Assembly (NCBI GenBank): GCA_037042915.1
Contig: CM073196.1
Span: 3,844,001-3,908,000, forward strand
Source: Auricularia sp. M13
Taxonomy: Eukaryota > Basidiomycota > Agaricomycetes > Auriculariales > Auriculariaceae
Length of the DNA stretch: 64,000 nucleotides
Reading direction: 5' to 3'
The position numbers were made by a program, and so were the translations under genes. This document shows, one piece after another, positions 21,591 to 33,333 of the stretch. Within the stretch, counting starts at the first letter, position 1; every line of letters starts with the position of its first letter. The notes under the pieces are model-generated. The model was given only the letters and a program-made list of their open reading frames with translations, was not told the origin of the DNA and did no database searches.

Positions 21591-23346
21591 CTACGACGAA
21601 GGATGGCAAAGGCCGTTCAGCCAGACCATGATCATGTTGAGGTCCACGACGTCGCGCGTGTCCCAGTCCATCGGTGTCTGCGGTATGAATTTGAACAAGA
21701 GCGACGCGTAAAAGGAGCAACTCACCTTGATGTTTTGTAGCCCTGGTTTTAGTGGCTCGGGGAAGTTCGACTTCAGAAAGTCTGCCATGAAGTGCACGTC
21801 GTCTATTGATCGAATCAGCATGTCAGAGCCAGATGGCACGCGATTTGGGACTCACTGAAGGAACTGTCGATTGGCCGCCTGTCGCGGACGATGTCTTTTC
21901 CTTTTCCATTAGTCGTCATGTAGTCGTTCGGAAGTATGTTGATGTTTGACTGCCCGGCTTTCCTGCGCCAAGGTTAGAATATGGACCGCATCGGCGAGGC
22001 AACCACTCACCGGCGAGTATGCACAAATTGACGCATACCACGATTCCTCCACCGAAATTCCTGGTAGTCTGCCTCCTCGGGCCCACGCACAGGCGTCAGA
22101 TACCAAGTCAACTTGCCCTTCCACGGCCCCGAGCCTTGCGAGCCCTCGTCGTCGCCGTCAAGGAACTTGGCCAGCTCGCGTCTGAGGGGCCCGAAGTTGA
22201 AGTCGCCCGCGAGCCAGTAGTTCCAGCCCTGGACGACAACGTCCGATTTGTAACTATGGAGCCTCTTGAACTCGCCAGCGGGATCCCAGGGATTATGCCA
22301 GTCGAACATGACAGTGTAGAGCGCCTCCTCCGGAAAGGTGCATTGTCGGTCAGGGCAGTTGGGGTACCACTTGTCGGTGCCGTTCTTGAAAGGCTGGTAG
22401 GACGACGTGCCCCAGTCAAAGACGTGCTCGACGTTCGTGGGCACCTGCCGCAGGTAGTTGACGACGCGGTAGAAGAGCTGGCGCACGAGGCTGTCGCCTT
22501 GAAAGACGATGCGCTTGCCAAGGAAGCAGCGGTGCACCTCCTCGGGCGTGAAGAAGTGGAACGGGTCTGGCTTCCGGAGCAGCGGATCGTACGGGTGCCA
22601 CATGTCATCTATCCACCGCCCGTCGACGTCCCAATCCAGCAAATGCTCGCGAGCTGCGCCGTGTCCCTGGGATTGGCCTCGATCGGATAGATAGCGTTGG
22701 AGGGGTAGCGGCTCGCCAGTCGCCCATTGCGCGCATGGAAGATGATTGTCCTTTTGCTTCGTCGCATAGCTGCCTGCAATGGCCGGGGGACATTGGCCAG
22801 GGAACGGACAGTCTTGCAGCGGGTATCGCGAGAGGCAACGCGTGCCGCGAAATTGTGGTAGCAATTCGTTGACTTCAGGCGCAGGTTTCGCGTACTTGAG
22901 GTCTTTCCAGGCGTCCGCCAACGACTTACCGGAGGCTGGAAAGATCGTATGGTCGTCGCCGCCATTTTCGGCCTTGTCTCGTTCGAGTTCCTTGGACGCG
23001 TACTCAGGTGAAATTCCAATTAGAGAAGGCGATAATAATGTCCGTGGTATCCTAATATGACGTTTAGCGTGTGAGGCCAGGCTAGAATGCCACAATATCC
23101 GCCGACAACGTACCGTGCGGCATCTCGTTGTATTGACCGTGTATACGATTCAGACGCCGTAGCAGGTAGATGAGAGCGGTATGCGATGTAGATTGAACGC
23201 AGTTGCCGCGGTTCTCTTAAGAGAATCGTAAGGAGGCAGCCAAATATGAGCAATGCAGCCAACGCGCTGCGTGGAAGGCCTGCCACGCCCTGCGCGGCAG
23301 TCTTCAAGAGCCCTGAAGCCGTCCAAAGCGCGTTGAACCGCACCAT
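21591..23346 (-). CDS. PC-esterase / CAS1-like type II membrane protein (GDSL motif)
   Basis: Five exons (23114-23346, 22011-23051, 21856-21962, 21726-21802, 21591-21677) give 514 residues. Residues about 21-36 form a membrane anchor (SALAALLIFGCLLTIL). Cys-rich luminal part with PFPGQCPP, then KRIVFQGDSLVRQLFYR with Gly-Asp-Ser at 263-265, the catalytic serine block of the PC-esterase (PMR5/CAS1) family, and the C-terminal acid/His block read as N461-D462-V463-H464. The family O-acetylates polysaccharides or glycans in the Golgi. With the predicted splice the usual first Asp of DxxH is Asn; reading through would give Asp, so the junction at 21802/21856 deserves attention. I start at the ATG at 23346; a minus-strand frame extends further upstream to 23517. 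Confidence 0.83.
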
Positions 23347-23783
23347 GCTCGTTTTGCTCAGGTTTTGCAGCCTTCGGGCGTGATGGGCAGAGGCAGGGCA
23401 GAAGCAAGCCGCAAGGCCCGCAACTTTGAAATAGGCGCTCGATCCATGCGCAGCTAGCTGATCGGTCAATAACGCCGTACTGCGCCGTACTTGCGCCGGA
23501 ACCATTATACACAGCAATTATTGCTCTATTCGAGCTACATACATAGTGTCCGTTGTACGCTGTCTAATGTAAATACATGGAAGTTTACTGTCTGGCAGTT
23601 ACATTCGCGGAGCAAGGCACAGGGCGAGGTGAGGTCACGCCCGCGCAGTATTAGAGAAGGCTGTTGCCAGTGTAATGAAGAGAATGAAGGTGGATCTCGA
23701 TGCGGGAATCACCCAGAGAACCCTGAACGCCCGAGACAAAAAAGTAAAAGAAAACGCGCGGAAATGAATGAGGGAGGAGCAGC
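23347..23783. other. Intergenic between PC-esterase-like start and kinase stop
   Basis: 437 bases serving as promoter of the PC-esterase-like gene and 3' flank of the kinase gene. Nothing further recognised. Confidence 0.4.
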
Positions 23784-25931
23784 CTACGCCGCTCCGTCGC
23801 GGTATTCGATCGGGAACGCGTCCCTCAGCCACGGGTGGTTCGCCACGCCGTCGATGGTCGGCCGTCTCGCGGGACTAGGGTGCAGACACCAGTTGACAAG
23901 GCTGATGCACGTCCCGATGGATTCGGCGGTGCTGGACTCGCGCCAGCGCGCGTTGGGGATAAAGCGAGGAAGATGTACAGCGCCGATGCGCGCGGACTCG
24001 TGGTCGGCGAAGGGAGAGCAGCCCCACACGATGTTGCACAGAAGAATGCCCAACGTCCAAATTTCGGCCGGCGCAGCATAGAAAGGAAAGTGGTTGAGAA
24101 TCTCTGCATATCTCGTCCTTAGCGTGACCGAAGACAAAACTTTATGGGGACCAAAACGCACCGCTGGCCGCGTAGACGGGAGTCCCGTAAAACACTGTAT
24201 AGACTGGTGCAGGTAGATTGAGATCCTCCTGTACGGCCGAGCCAAAGTCGATCAGCTTGATCTGCAGGTCATCATCAATGGGGAGCAGTACGAGCGGGAG
24301 GATGGCGCGAGACGCACCCTGAGATTGTGGTCGACAAGGATGTTTTCGTCCTTGATGTCACGATGCACAACGCCGTGATCGTGTAAATACCGCACAGCGT
24401 CGACGACCTGGGCGAACACGTACTTCGCCTCGTCTTCACAAAGTGGGTTGTGCTCGATGCACTCGAACAGGTCCTGAGACGGGCGCCGAAAGCAGAGCCC
24501 AGGGCGGTGGACGTTCAGCTGCGGGTTCAGCTTGAGGTAGCTCGGCAGCACGATCTCGGTGGCCTCTCGCGGGCCGTGGAGATCCTGCCACTCGCCGTCG
24601 ACATCGTCCAAGTTCGGATACGCATCTGCCTTGCGAGGACTGTCACCGCGCTCCGCCGGGCGCGGGGACATCTGCTTCGACCACGGCGACCCATGTAGCT
24701 CGAGCACCTTCTCGAGATGTGAGCACGCGCTACTTAAAGGTGTCAAAAATCTCACCATGTAGAAGTATATCTCGTCCTCATACGCGTCCAAGCACGAGAT
24801 GATGCCGGGATGGTCGAGCGTCTGCAGCAAATAGACCTCGAGCGGGACGCATCTCCTCCTCTGCGGATCGTACGTCCACTGCTCCGGGCCGAGCTGCGAC
24901 TTGAGCACAAACTTTATCGCGACCTCCACGTCGGTCTCCCGCACGCGCGCGGTGAGGACAAAGCCGTAGCCGCCCGCCCCGATCTCGCCGTCCAACGCGT
25001 ACTTGGCGAGAAATTCGTCGCACAGAACGTGCTGAGGCGAGAAGTGGTCCGAGTACGTGCTGCCTAGCCGGCGCATCGGCGCACGCTGCGGCGTCGGCGT
25101 GTCTACGCTGGCGGGCGATTCGGCAGAGCCTGCGGGGGAGAGCTTTGGGGTGCATGGCGGCGCGCCGGGAGAAAGGACGTGTTCGGGTTCCGACTCGAGC
25201 GAGGCAACGTCTGCGAACGCTAGCGGAGACTCGGGCTCGGTGTCGCTGCTGGTCGACCACACGATACGCGGCGAAACAATCGAGACGGGTGACGACAGGG
25301 ACACAGAGTTGACCTGAGCAGCTGGATCATGCGCACGTTTGGAAGACCCGGGAGGGCACTTAGGTGGGGGGGCGTCCTCGACGCAAGGGGGAGACGATGC
25401 GTCCGACCTGGAAGACGATGCGTCCGACCTGGGAGACGGTGTGCGCTCGCGGGAACGCAGCAGCGGAGCGTCCTCCGCCATTTGTCCATCGTTTGACGAG
25501 ACACCGCATACCGGATTGCCCGGACGCGCCTGACGCGCCGGAGACGGGTCAGGAGTCAGGGGAGGGGCTGGCTCTCGCGTCGAGGACTTGGGTTTGTTGA
25601 ACTTGACGAGAGAACGGATGTTGAACGAGGCCAGCGGGTTGAGCGAGCGTCTCCTGTCTGGCGTATACGGTGGCGACAGCATAGCCATGGACGACGGTGC
25701 AGCGGGCGAGTCGGTATCGAGCGCGGGCACGGGCTGTGGAACTGCAGACTCATCTGCCCCAGCGAGAGGACGCATCTTGGCCGGCGTGACGGGGGGAGAG
25801 ACGCTAGGTGACCGGGCCTTTGTGCGCAGACTGCGCGACGGCGAGGACAGCAGGTCCAGCATGACGAGCACCCCGTTCAGGACTTGGCGAACGAAATGTA
25901 AAGGGTGAGCGAGGAGTGTGAACGGGAGCAA
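23784..25931 (-). CDS. Ser/Thr protein kinase with long disordered N-terminus (PAS-kinase/PSK-like catalytic domain)
   Basis: Exons 24756-25931, 24318-24707, 24162-24261 and 23784-24103 encode 661 residues. Residues 1-310 are Ser/Pro-rich with many SP sites and a duplicated RSDASS motif, likely a regulated disordered arm. Kinase domain from about 312: GAGGYG 318-323, Lys340 (VAIKF), Glu365, an insert of roughly 70 residues after the hinge, HRDIKDEN at 507-514, DFG at 527-529, then an APE-like site read as AASEIL. All catalytic residues are present. The HRDIKDEN loop and the ELHGSPW and LFECIEH blocks are typical of fungal PSK/PAS kinases, but no PAS domain is seen. Start: an ATG at 25859 is a possible alternative. 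The first intron is 48 bases and in frame. Confidence 0.85.
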
Positions 25932-26401
25932 GAGCTGGTCCGCGCCTCAAGACGGCCGAGAAGTGCAGAGGCGGGCCGCACCATTCGGCACTCCTAGAAG
26001 AGTACAGGGGATATTCAACGCGTCACCGCTTATTGCTTATTGGTCACGTGAATGGCCACGAATTATCTGGGACGAATGGAATCACTAGTATTTTAGCAGC
26101 TGCTGAAAGCGATGGGTGGCATCAAGTGTCGCATGCATCCAAAGCAAATAGGCGGGGTTTCTAAATAATTTTTTGGGCACTGAAAAAGATCCATGACCCC
26201 CCCAGAAAGACGAAATTCAGACCAGAGCCAGCCTCGGAAAGCGAGAGAGAGAGGCGGAGATGTCAGATTTATGTCCGAATCCGTGTCAAGTCCGCCAGCA
26301 GGCTTGCTCCGCTTCCGCCACACTGCTTGCTTCCGCGTCGAACAAAGAAATTAGTCTGGACGCGCTGCTGGCCGTTCGTCTACCACGAAAGACTGGCGTA
26401 T
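25932..26401. promoter_or_regulatory. Divergent promoter region between kinase and ATPase paralog C
   Basis: 470 bases between divergent starts. Contains a short stretch GGGGTTTCTAAATA (about 26154) that also occurs at about 47727. No clear TATA for the plus-strand gene. Confidence 0.4.
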
Positions 26402-29400
26402 ATGGTGCGTAGCCACGCTTGGTCTGCTCATGGACCAAGGATTCTTCTATTCATGGCCACTTACAGGCGTCGTCGAGCGAAATCTCGCCAGAGCAAGAAT
26501 TTGTCCGTCAGATTCGTCGGGATATTGGCGTTGACGAGGACCTTGTTCGAGAACTTGCGCGCGGAAATCCAGGCATCCTGAATGCAGTTCAAAATCTCAA
26601 GGACAAGCTGGCAAGGTCGCTGCAGATGTACGCAAGCACAAATTTATGTGCCCATTTCCTGATCTTCGCGTTCTATTCAGCCTTTCCGACGAACTATACT
26701 CAAAGCCTGCCCACTTCGTGCTTGAAACGATCCAAAATGCCGACGATAACTCTTACATCGACGGCGTCGTCCCTGAGCTCAGCATTGTCCTCCGCGAGTC
26801 ATACATGGAGGTACAGTGCAACGAAGCCGGGTTCTCTGCAGCAAACGTCAAAGCATTCTGCGGGATCGGGCAGAGCACCAAGAAAAACAAAACGGGCTAC
26901 ATTGGTAAGTTTCCGAATAAGTAGTCGCTTTGCATGTCGCGTCTAACACGTATTTAGGTGAAAAGGGAATTGGTGAGCATGCAAGACGCGTCACGGGCGT
27001 CAAGGCTCAGTGGTATCAGGCGCCAAGGCGATGTTCAAGGTCGCAAATCGGGTGCACGTACATTCGCTCGGATATCATTTCGTCCTAGACAGAGCGGCCG
27101 AGTTGGGCATGATTTCACCCCAGTGGACCGCAGACCGTCTTAACCACCCTGGCTGGACGTTGATGCGACTAGACTTCTGCGATGGGGCTCAGTATGCCGT
27201 CGTGAAGTCGCAGCTGCAGCACGTCAGGACAAACGTCCTGCTCTTCATGCGGCGTCTCGCCCGTTTGTCCATCGATGACGGCCAGCAGTTCACCGTTTCC
27301 CGTCGCATTGACGGAAATATCTGCACTATCCGGACAGTTAACGGCGACGCGACATCAGCGCAACCATTTCTGCGGGTCGCGCAGGTCGTTCCTGCTCACC
27401 GAGGCGAACCGAAGCGTGAGAACGTGGAGAGCACCGAGATAGTCCTTGCTTTCCCTTTAAACGCCCGCTACGAGCCAGTCATCGCCCGCCAGATGGTCCA
27501 CGCCTTCCTACCTATGCGCACCGTCGGGTTCAGCGTGAGATCCCTGTTTCGTCAATCCCGCATAGCTAATTCCTTGATTTCTACAGTTTATCATTCAGGC
27601 CGATTTTCTTACTGCTGCCAATCGCGAGGACGTTCTGACCGATCTGCAATGGAACAAGACGATACGAGACGGCATCTGTGACACATTCTCCTCCGCCATC
27701 ATTCACTTCAGGTCCATGCCTAGTCTCGAGATGACATGGCTACAGTTTCTGCCCGCCGACTCAGACATCGTCGATCCCTTCTTTTCGCGTCTGGGGTCGG
27801 GAATCCTTGCCAAGCTGCGGCTGTCCGAGGTGATTAAATGCAGGGATGGCCACTACCGCGTCCCCTCATGCGTCAAATTCCCGTCCGTTTACGCACTTGG
27901 CGGAGAGCCTTTGATCCCCGAAGACAAGCTCTCGTTCCACTACGTATCTAACGCCTATCCGAGCAGCCTGAAGGCGAAGTTGAAGCTCCTCGGCGTCCAG
28001 GACATGACTTTCAGTGACCTGATGGCGGGTCTGGGTCTATTAGGCCATGCGATTACTTTGCGCGACAACGAGTGGATGGAGAAGGTCTGCTCACTGCTTA
28101 CTGCCCATGGCATCACCTACGTCATGCCTAGTGGTAGGCGGCGTACTTGGTCGGCCGGTTATTACCATGTCACCGACCATCGCATCTACGATCTACCCGT
28201 CGCACAGCTCGCAGATGGCTCGTGGACTAACTGTACCGACACGGATGCGCTATTCTTCAGCGCAGACAGCTCGAGATTCCCCTCTGGCTTGGGCATCAAC
28301 GTTCTTAGGACAACATCCTCGAGCCCGAACCGCAGACAGCTCCTCGAGAGGCTTGGTGTCAAACCCGTCAGCCCTGACGTTGTCGTTGGAAAGATCTTGC
28401 AACTTCATCGTTCCAACTCAGCCTTGACAATGGCTAGAGCTCTCGAGCACGTTCTCTACGTCTACCTCGTGAGGCATAGTCTGGATCACCACACGACTCC
28501 GATCTCGCCTGATTCACTATGGCTCGCTGACGCTGGTGGCCAGCTCATCAGGGGAAGTCGACTGTATATGGATGCTTTGGGGAGCCGCGAATCCCTCAGC
28601 AGTCTCCTCGAGCCTCCCGCACGGTTTCTCCACTCTGGCTTCGTATCTCCAGCCGCCGTCTCTGAAGCCGACCGCCCAGAATGGCAAAGGTGGCTGCAGT
28701 CGCAGCTTGGTGTGTTGACGGTACCGCGCGTGGTCAATGGGCAACCCTCTCCCGAACTTTTAGCTCTTATCACTCGCGTACAGACGGCTGATACTCCGCG
28801 CTTTCTCACCCTATTGCGCATTTTCTGGCCTGGATTCAAGAAGCAGTTATCTGGCAGCCAACAACATCTATCCGCCTTCATCACCTTCATTGCACAGCTG
28901 AACGTCTCATGTCGCAACGGTGCGACTGTGGCACTCAGGTCGACGTTTCTTCCGAACAGTCGCATTGCTCCTTTTGCGACAGCGGACATGCCCATGCTTC
29001 CTATCGCGGACCCCGAAGGCGACTGGGGGTTTCTAGGAGTCTTTGGAGTCAGCAGCGACGTTAACGCTGCGTTCTTCTTGAAGCGGCTTCTTGCACTTTC
29101 CGGGACGCCGGACGCACGACGACAGGACGTAGAAGCGCTGTATAAGCAGCTTGAGGCAAGATATCATGAGATCGCGGAACAAATCGGGTTGGTTTACTCT
29201 TCTCATTGGTACGGTATGTGTTTGCTGACAACATTTATAGTAATGCGTTCCAAAGTCGTCCACTCTTCTTGGTCGATGGTCGATGGCTCTCGCGAAACGA
29301 AGTTGTATGGGATGGTCCGAACATCATGACGCTCAAGGTCGCGCTCAAATCGAAGTATCCCGCTCTCGAGGGCCTCTTCCGACAGCACCTAGCCATTCCG

Positions 29401-31623
29401 GACGCACAGCCCGTCATCATCGCACAAGAACTGAATGCCTTTGCGCACCAACACCAAGCTGCACCTCTAAGTGTTGAGCAGAAAGCGAGGCTCTTGGAGC
29501 TACTATCGTATGCCGCGCAGACGATAGCATGGATCAGAGCTGGCACCTGCGTAGACTGGACGCTCCTCATGCAACAGGTGGCGATGTTCCCGGTGTCCAT
29601 GAAGACTGCCGAGAACGAGAGCATCGTGAGGCTCGGTAATCACAACGCCACATTCTTCCTTCCGGATCCTAGCGGCCAGCTGGAGAAGCTCTTTGCTCGC
29701 CATGTCTGGTTCCTGGCCATACCGCCAGACCGCTTGGTCGAACTACAGCCCCTGATTGACAAATTTGGCCTGCAGGCAAAGCGTATAGATCGACTCGTGC
29801 AGGCGACCGTGTGCGTCGATGACCTTCCGGTCAATGCTGACGCAGCGTTTGGCGTGTACGAAGCTCACGAAACCGAGGCGTACCATGCAAAAGTACCCTT
29901 TCTTCGACGGCCAGTTGGTGCCTTGCTTCTGAAGACAGATTGCTTATGTTTTTCTAGGGTGCAACACTTCAAAGGTTCCAACAGAGTGCTGCTCAGCTCT
30001 ATATCTCTTTTCCGGGTCGAGCGTGTCAAGGTCACCTATGCGCTACAAGGCGGAAACGTGCAGCCTATTTCGGTCACAAGCGCCTGTTGGTCCAGGAGCG
30101 ACGCCGAAGGCAATCTGGAACTCTTCGTTGCGTCTACAGCTTCGACCCGAGCAAGGCGCGCCGATGTTTTGCGGGAGATCTCCCAAGCACTCGGCCTCGG
30201 GGACGACGGGAATATCACGGTCAACGCGATTATACACTTCAATGACGACGAAGAAATCAACGACATGCTCATCAATGCTGGGATTCGCGAATTCGAGGAG
30301 CTTGAGCGCATCCCGCGCGATGCAGTCCAGGACGAACCAAACGAGGACGACATCGAGATGTTTGAAGACCCCACCGACGAGCAGAAGGATGAATCCGTAT
30401 CGTCACCACGAGGAGAAGAAGAGCCTATCGACGATGATGAGCTGGACGTCGGCGCCGCTCCAGCGCGCCGCTCCACGGCTTCCGTAGCAGACGATCTGGA
30501 GGACGAAGAACCGGAACCGGACGTGGCTCGCACGCCGGCGCTGGATGATGATTTGCTGGACCTTCGTGGACCTCGACCACCCGCTCGGCGCAGGCGCAGG
30601 TCGCGTCGCAGCACCGTGCCTGGGCATCGGCCTCTGACTCCATCTCCGGAGCCGCCTGCTCAGACAGCCTCTCCGCATCTCGCTGCACCCGTGGACAATG
30701 ATATGGAAGCATATATCGAGACCGACGCGGGCCGTCGCGAGGTTCAGCACGTTAGCAGTGCCGCCGCGCGGGCCAGGCTTCCGCAGGTCGCTATCGCCGG
30801 CGCGCCTCCCGTTGCGGGGCACGAGAATGAAAATCAGTTGGACGAGGAGCCGGGCGGTGAAGAGGGAGGCCCGCAGCCTCGGCGACGCGCTGCTGCTGAT
30901 GGCGCTGTCCGTGAAGGCCTGACTGGTATTGCGGTGGGTCAGCGTCGTGCGCGCGTCAATGGCAACCCAGAACGTGCTCCCGCAAGAGTGCGGCCTTCCG
31001 ACGACGCCCGCGCGAAACAGATTGGATTCCTTGGCGAAAACTTTGTGAGCATACCACCGTGTCTTTCCGCATTTTCTTATGCTGTTCCAAGGTCTTCGAG
31101 CTGCTTCAAGCGCAATTGGTGGACTGCGCGCCTGCGTTCACCTACAAGAATTGGACGTCGCATTTCCGTTCTCTTGCTGGACATCCGCCGTTCGAGGGAC
31201 AAGAACTGGCCGACTTTGTGTATCACGACAAGGCGAGCATGTTGACCAAGCACCTCTTCCCGCCTGGCTCGGAGTACCACGGGACCGCACCAGAATACTA
31301 TATCGAGGTGAAGGCAACCAGCGGGGATCAGGATGAGACATTCCACATGAAGCGGCGCCAGTTCCTTCAGGTGCGCTACTGCCAACTTCGCGCAGTGGGG
31401 ACGTCCGACTCATTCGTGCTCGTAGGCAATGCAGCTGTCTCGAGCTGCACGTAAACCAGAGGATCCTCTGCAGCTTTATGTGCTGTTCCGGGTCAGTGAC
31501 ATCGCTGGGGACGGCGCACCGGTCGTCAAGGCGTACGTGGACCCACACGATATGCTATCCTGCGGCTCTTTGCGGGTCGAATCTGAGACGATCGAGATGA
31601 GCATTACCGCGTCTACTAATTAG
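26402..31623 (+). CDS. HSP90-type ATPase + DUF3883 (NO VEIN-like) giant protein, paralog C
   Basis: Ten exons: 26402-26404, 26467-26627, 26681-26904, 26958-26972, 27020-27534, 27587-29187, 29241-29909, 29958-31044, 31092-31370, 31426-31623; 1583 residues. The first exon is only the ATG, followed by GTGCGT; the next exon then aligns with paralog A (SPEQEFVRQIRRDIGVDEDL). Domain order as in A: LETIQNADDN, NEAGFS, CGIGQSTK, GEKGIGAKAMF, long mid-region, acidic and Arg/Pro-rich linker, DUF3883 with ELADFVYHD and YYIEVKAT. The junction 29910-29957 must be a GC-AG intron (GCCAGT start) or is retained; both keep the frame, but splicing restores the position and phase seen in A and B. The catalytic motifs of both domains are intact. 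Regulation not visible. Confidence 0.87.
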
Positions 31624-31891
31624 AATATTCAATACTCAAATTTAATGGATCCAGTCGATTGCTGAATTTTGCACGCACGACAGGAAAATATTAGCACTGA
31701 CGCGAACGCTACGCACATTATACTGGTATAAATATTCACTCTAATGCATTTCAAGATCGGAGAGCGCTTCCTCCAATATTGATCGGACTGAATGGGAACT
31801 GCTTCCTGTACATAAACAGTAGTCCTGCGTTTTATATTAGTTGGCAAAAGTCAAGACTACAGAATGAACCGTAGATGCATCATAAAATTAA

Positions 31892-31984
31892 TGACCGTGC
31901 CTGGATTCGAACCAGGGTTGAAGGAATATCCTACGGGTTACTACCCTTCAGAATCCTCAGTGATAACCACTACACTACACAGCC
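31892..31984 (-). tRNA. tRNA-Gln (anticodon CUG) with 21-base intron
   Basis: On the minus strand the acceptor GGCTGTG pairs with CACGGTC (two G-U pairs). The D-stem GTG/CAC surrounds TAGTGGTTAT. The anticodon stem GAGGA/TCCTT carries loop TTCTGA-T with anticodon CTG. The T-arm is CCTGG-TTCGAAT-CCAGG and the discriminator is A. The intron 31927-31947 sits between positions 37 and 38, the canonical place, and can form a GGGT/ACCC hairpin. Intact A and B box sequences (TAGTGTAGTGG, GGTTCGAATCC). Confidence 0.88.
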
Positions 31985-32212
31985 GTGCTTCATCGCGTTA
32001 ACTAATAATATATAAGGGCAATTTATAAAGCTATTTACAAGCTATAACAGTGCTTTAATATCAAAAAACTGTAGGTACATAGCTCGAACTCTGCCTTCCT
32101 CCTGCGACCAGGTCTGGCCGATCTTCATTTGTTAGTTACTGTAAGAGTGAAAACTCCGCCTGTGCCACTCCCAACAGCCGCCGTCGGTTCGCGGAACCGC
32201 TCAGTAGCCGCC

Positions 32213-33333
32213 ATGTCGGTGACGGTGTCCTCGCTGGAGCCTGCGATACGCAGCATCCTGAACGACCCAGGCACAGACCTGTCGTCCATCAGCGCCAAAC
32301 GCGTCCGCAAGCAGCTCGTCGAGACCCAGGCCGCCGGCGTCACCAGCGACTTCATCCGCGCCAACAAGGAAGACATCGACGCGCTCATCGCCCAGGTCTT
32401 CGAAGACGTATCGGCCGATGCGGGCGGCGTCCCCGAGCCACCGGAGGACGACGAGGACTATGACGCCGGCGAGCTCAACGGCGCCAGCCCGCCCGATGCC
32501 GAGCAGGACCGCCCGGAGACGCCAACTCCCGCTCCGCGCGACAAGCGCAAACGAAATGGGACCGCCGACGACGACAGCGGCGACTATGCTGCCAGCGACG
32601 ACGGGTACGACGACCCGCCCGCGAAGAAGCACAAGTCCAAGGCATGTCTCATTACAATTCGCTCATGCTTCAACGAAATATTGACGAATGGCGTTGAAGG
32701 ACTCGTCTGCCAAAAAATCTTCCTCCTCCAAGTCGAAAGCTGCGCTGACGGACGAGGAGCTCGCGCGCCAGCTCTCCCAGGAGCTCAACTCTAACCCTTC
32801 GCGGCGGTCCGGCTCGACACGCGCCGTTGGCAAGCGTGGCGCGAGCCGGACGCCGAAGAGGATCAAGAAGAGCAGGGACATCATCGACGACGATTCGGAC
32901 CTATCGCCGAACGACGATGCGAGCCCGAAACCCAAGAAAAAGCGCAAGTCGACGGCCGCAGGAGGTGGCGGCGCTCGGGGCGGCTTCCAGAAGGAGCTCC
33001 TGCTCAGGTCTATTCTATACCCCAAACTGCTTATCGTCCACTGACCAGACGGCCAACTGTAGCGAGCCGCTGGCTCATCTGCTTCAGACTGACCGCATGT
33101 CGCGCACACAGGTCGTCAAGAAGCTCTGGGAGCACATCCACGCCCACGACCTTCAGAACCCCGCGAATCGGCGGCAGATACTATGCGATCCGAGCATGCG
33201 CGCCGTGTTCAAGCAGGATAAGGTCGACATGTTCACCATGAACAAGCTGCTGAAAGAGTGAGCTCCCCATCCGCCGTCCGCGAGCCTCCGCCCGCTCACG
33301 CTGCCCAGCCATCTGAGCCCCATCGAGGAATAA
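32213..33333 (+). CDS. DEK_C / SWIB-MDM2 domain chromatin protein (UAF30/TRI1-like)
   Basis: Exons 32213-32641, 32700-33007, 33063-33257 and 33309-33333 give 318 residues. The N-terminal 65 residues form a DEK_C-like helical domain (SISAKRVRKQLVE ... FIRANKEDIDALI). A long acidic/lysine-rich tract with several nuclear localisation clusters follows. The C-terminal SWIB domain reads EPLAHLLQTDRMSRTQVVKKLW, then RRQILCDPSMRAVF and MFTMNKLLKDHL. This is the architecture of yeast Uaf30/Tri1, linked to rDNA transcription and chromatin. The first intron begins GCATGT and ends GAAG: a GC-AG intron, since no GT donor gives an open frame. The last 25-base exon is inferred from the GTGAGC donor and supplies the usual KDHL ending in place of a stop directly after KE. 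Confidence 0.85.

Noticed and set aside
22019-22690. 223-residue plus-strand frame in the PC-esterase-like gene
   Set aside because: Antisense to the catalytic exon of a gene with recognisable GDSL motif and five compatible splice junctions.
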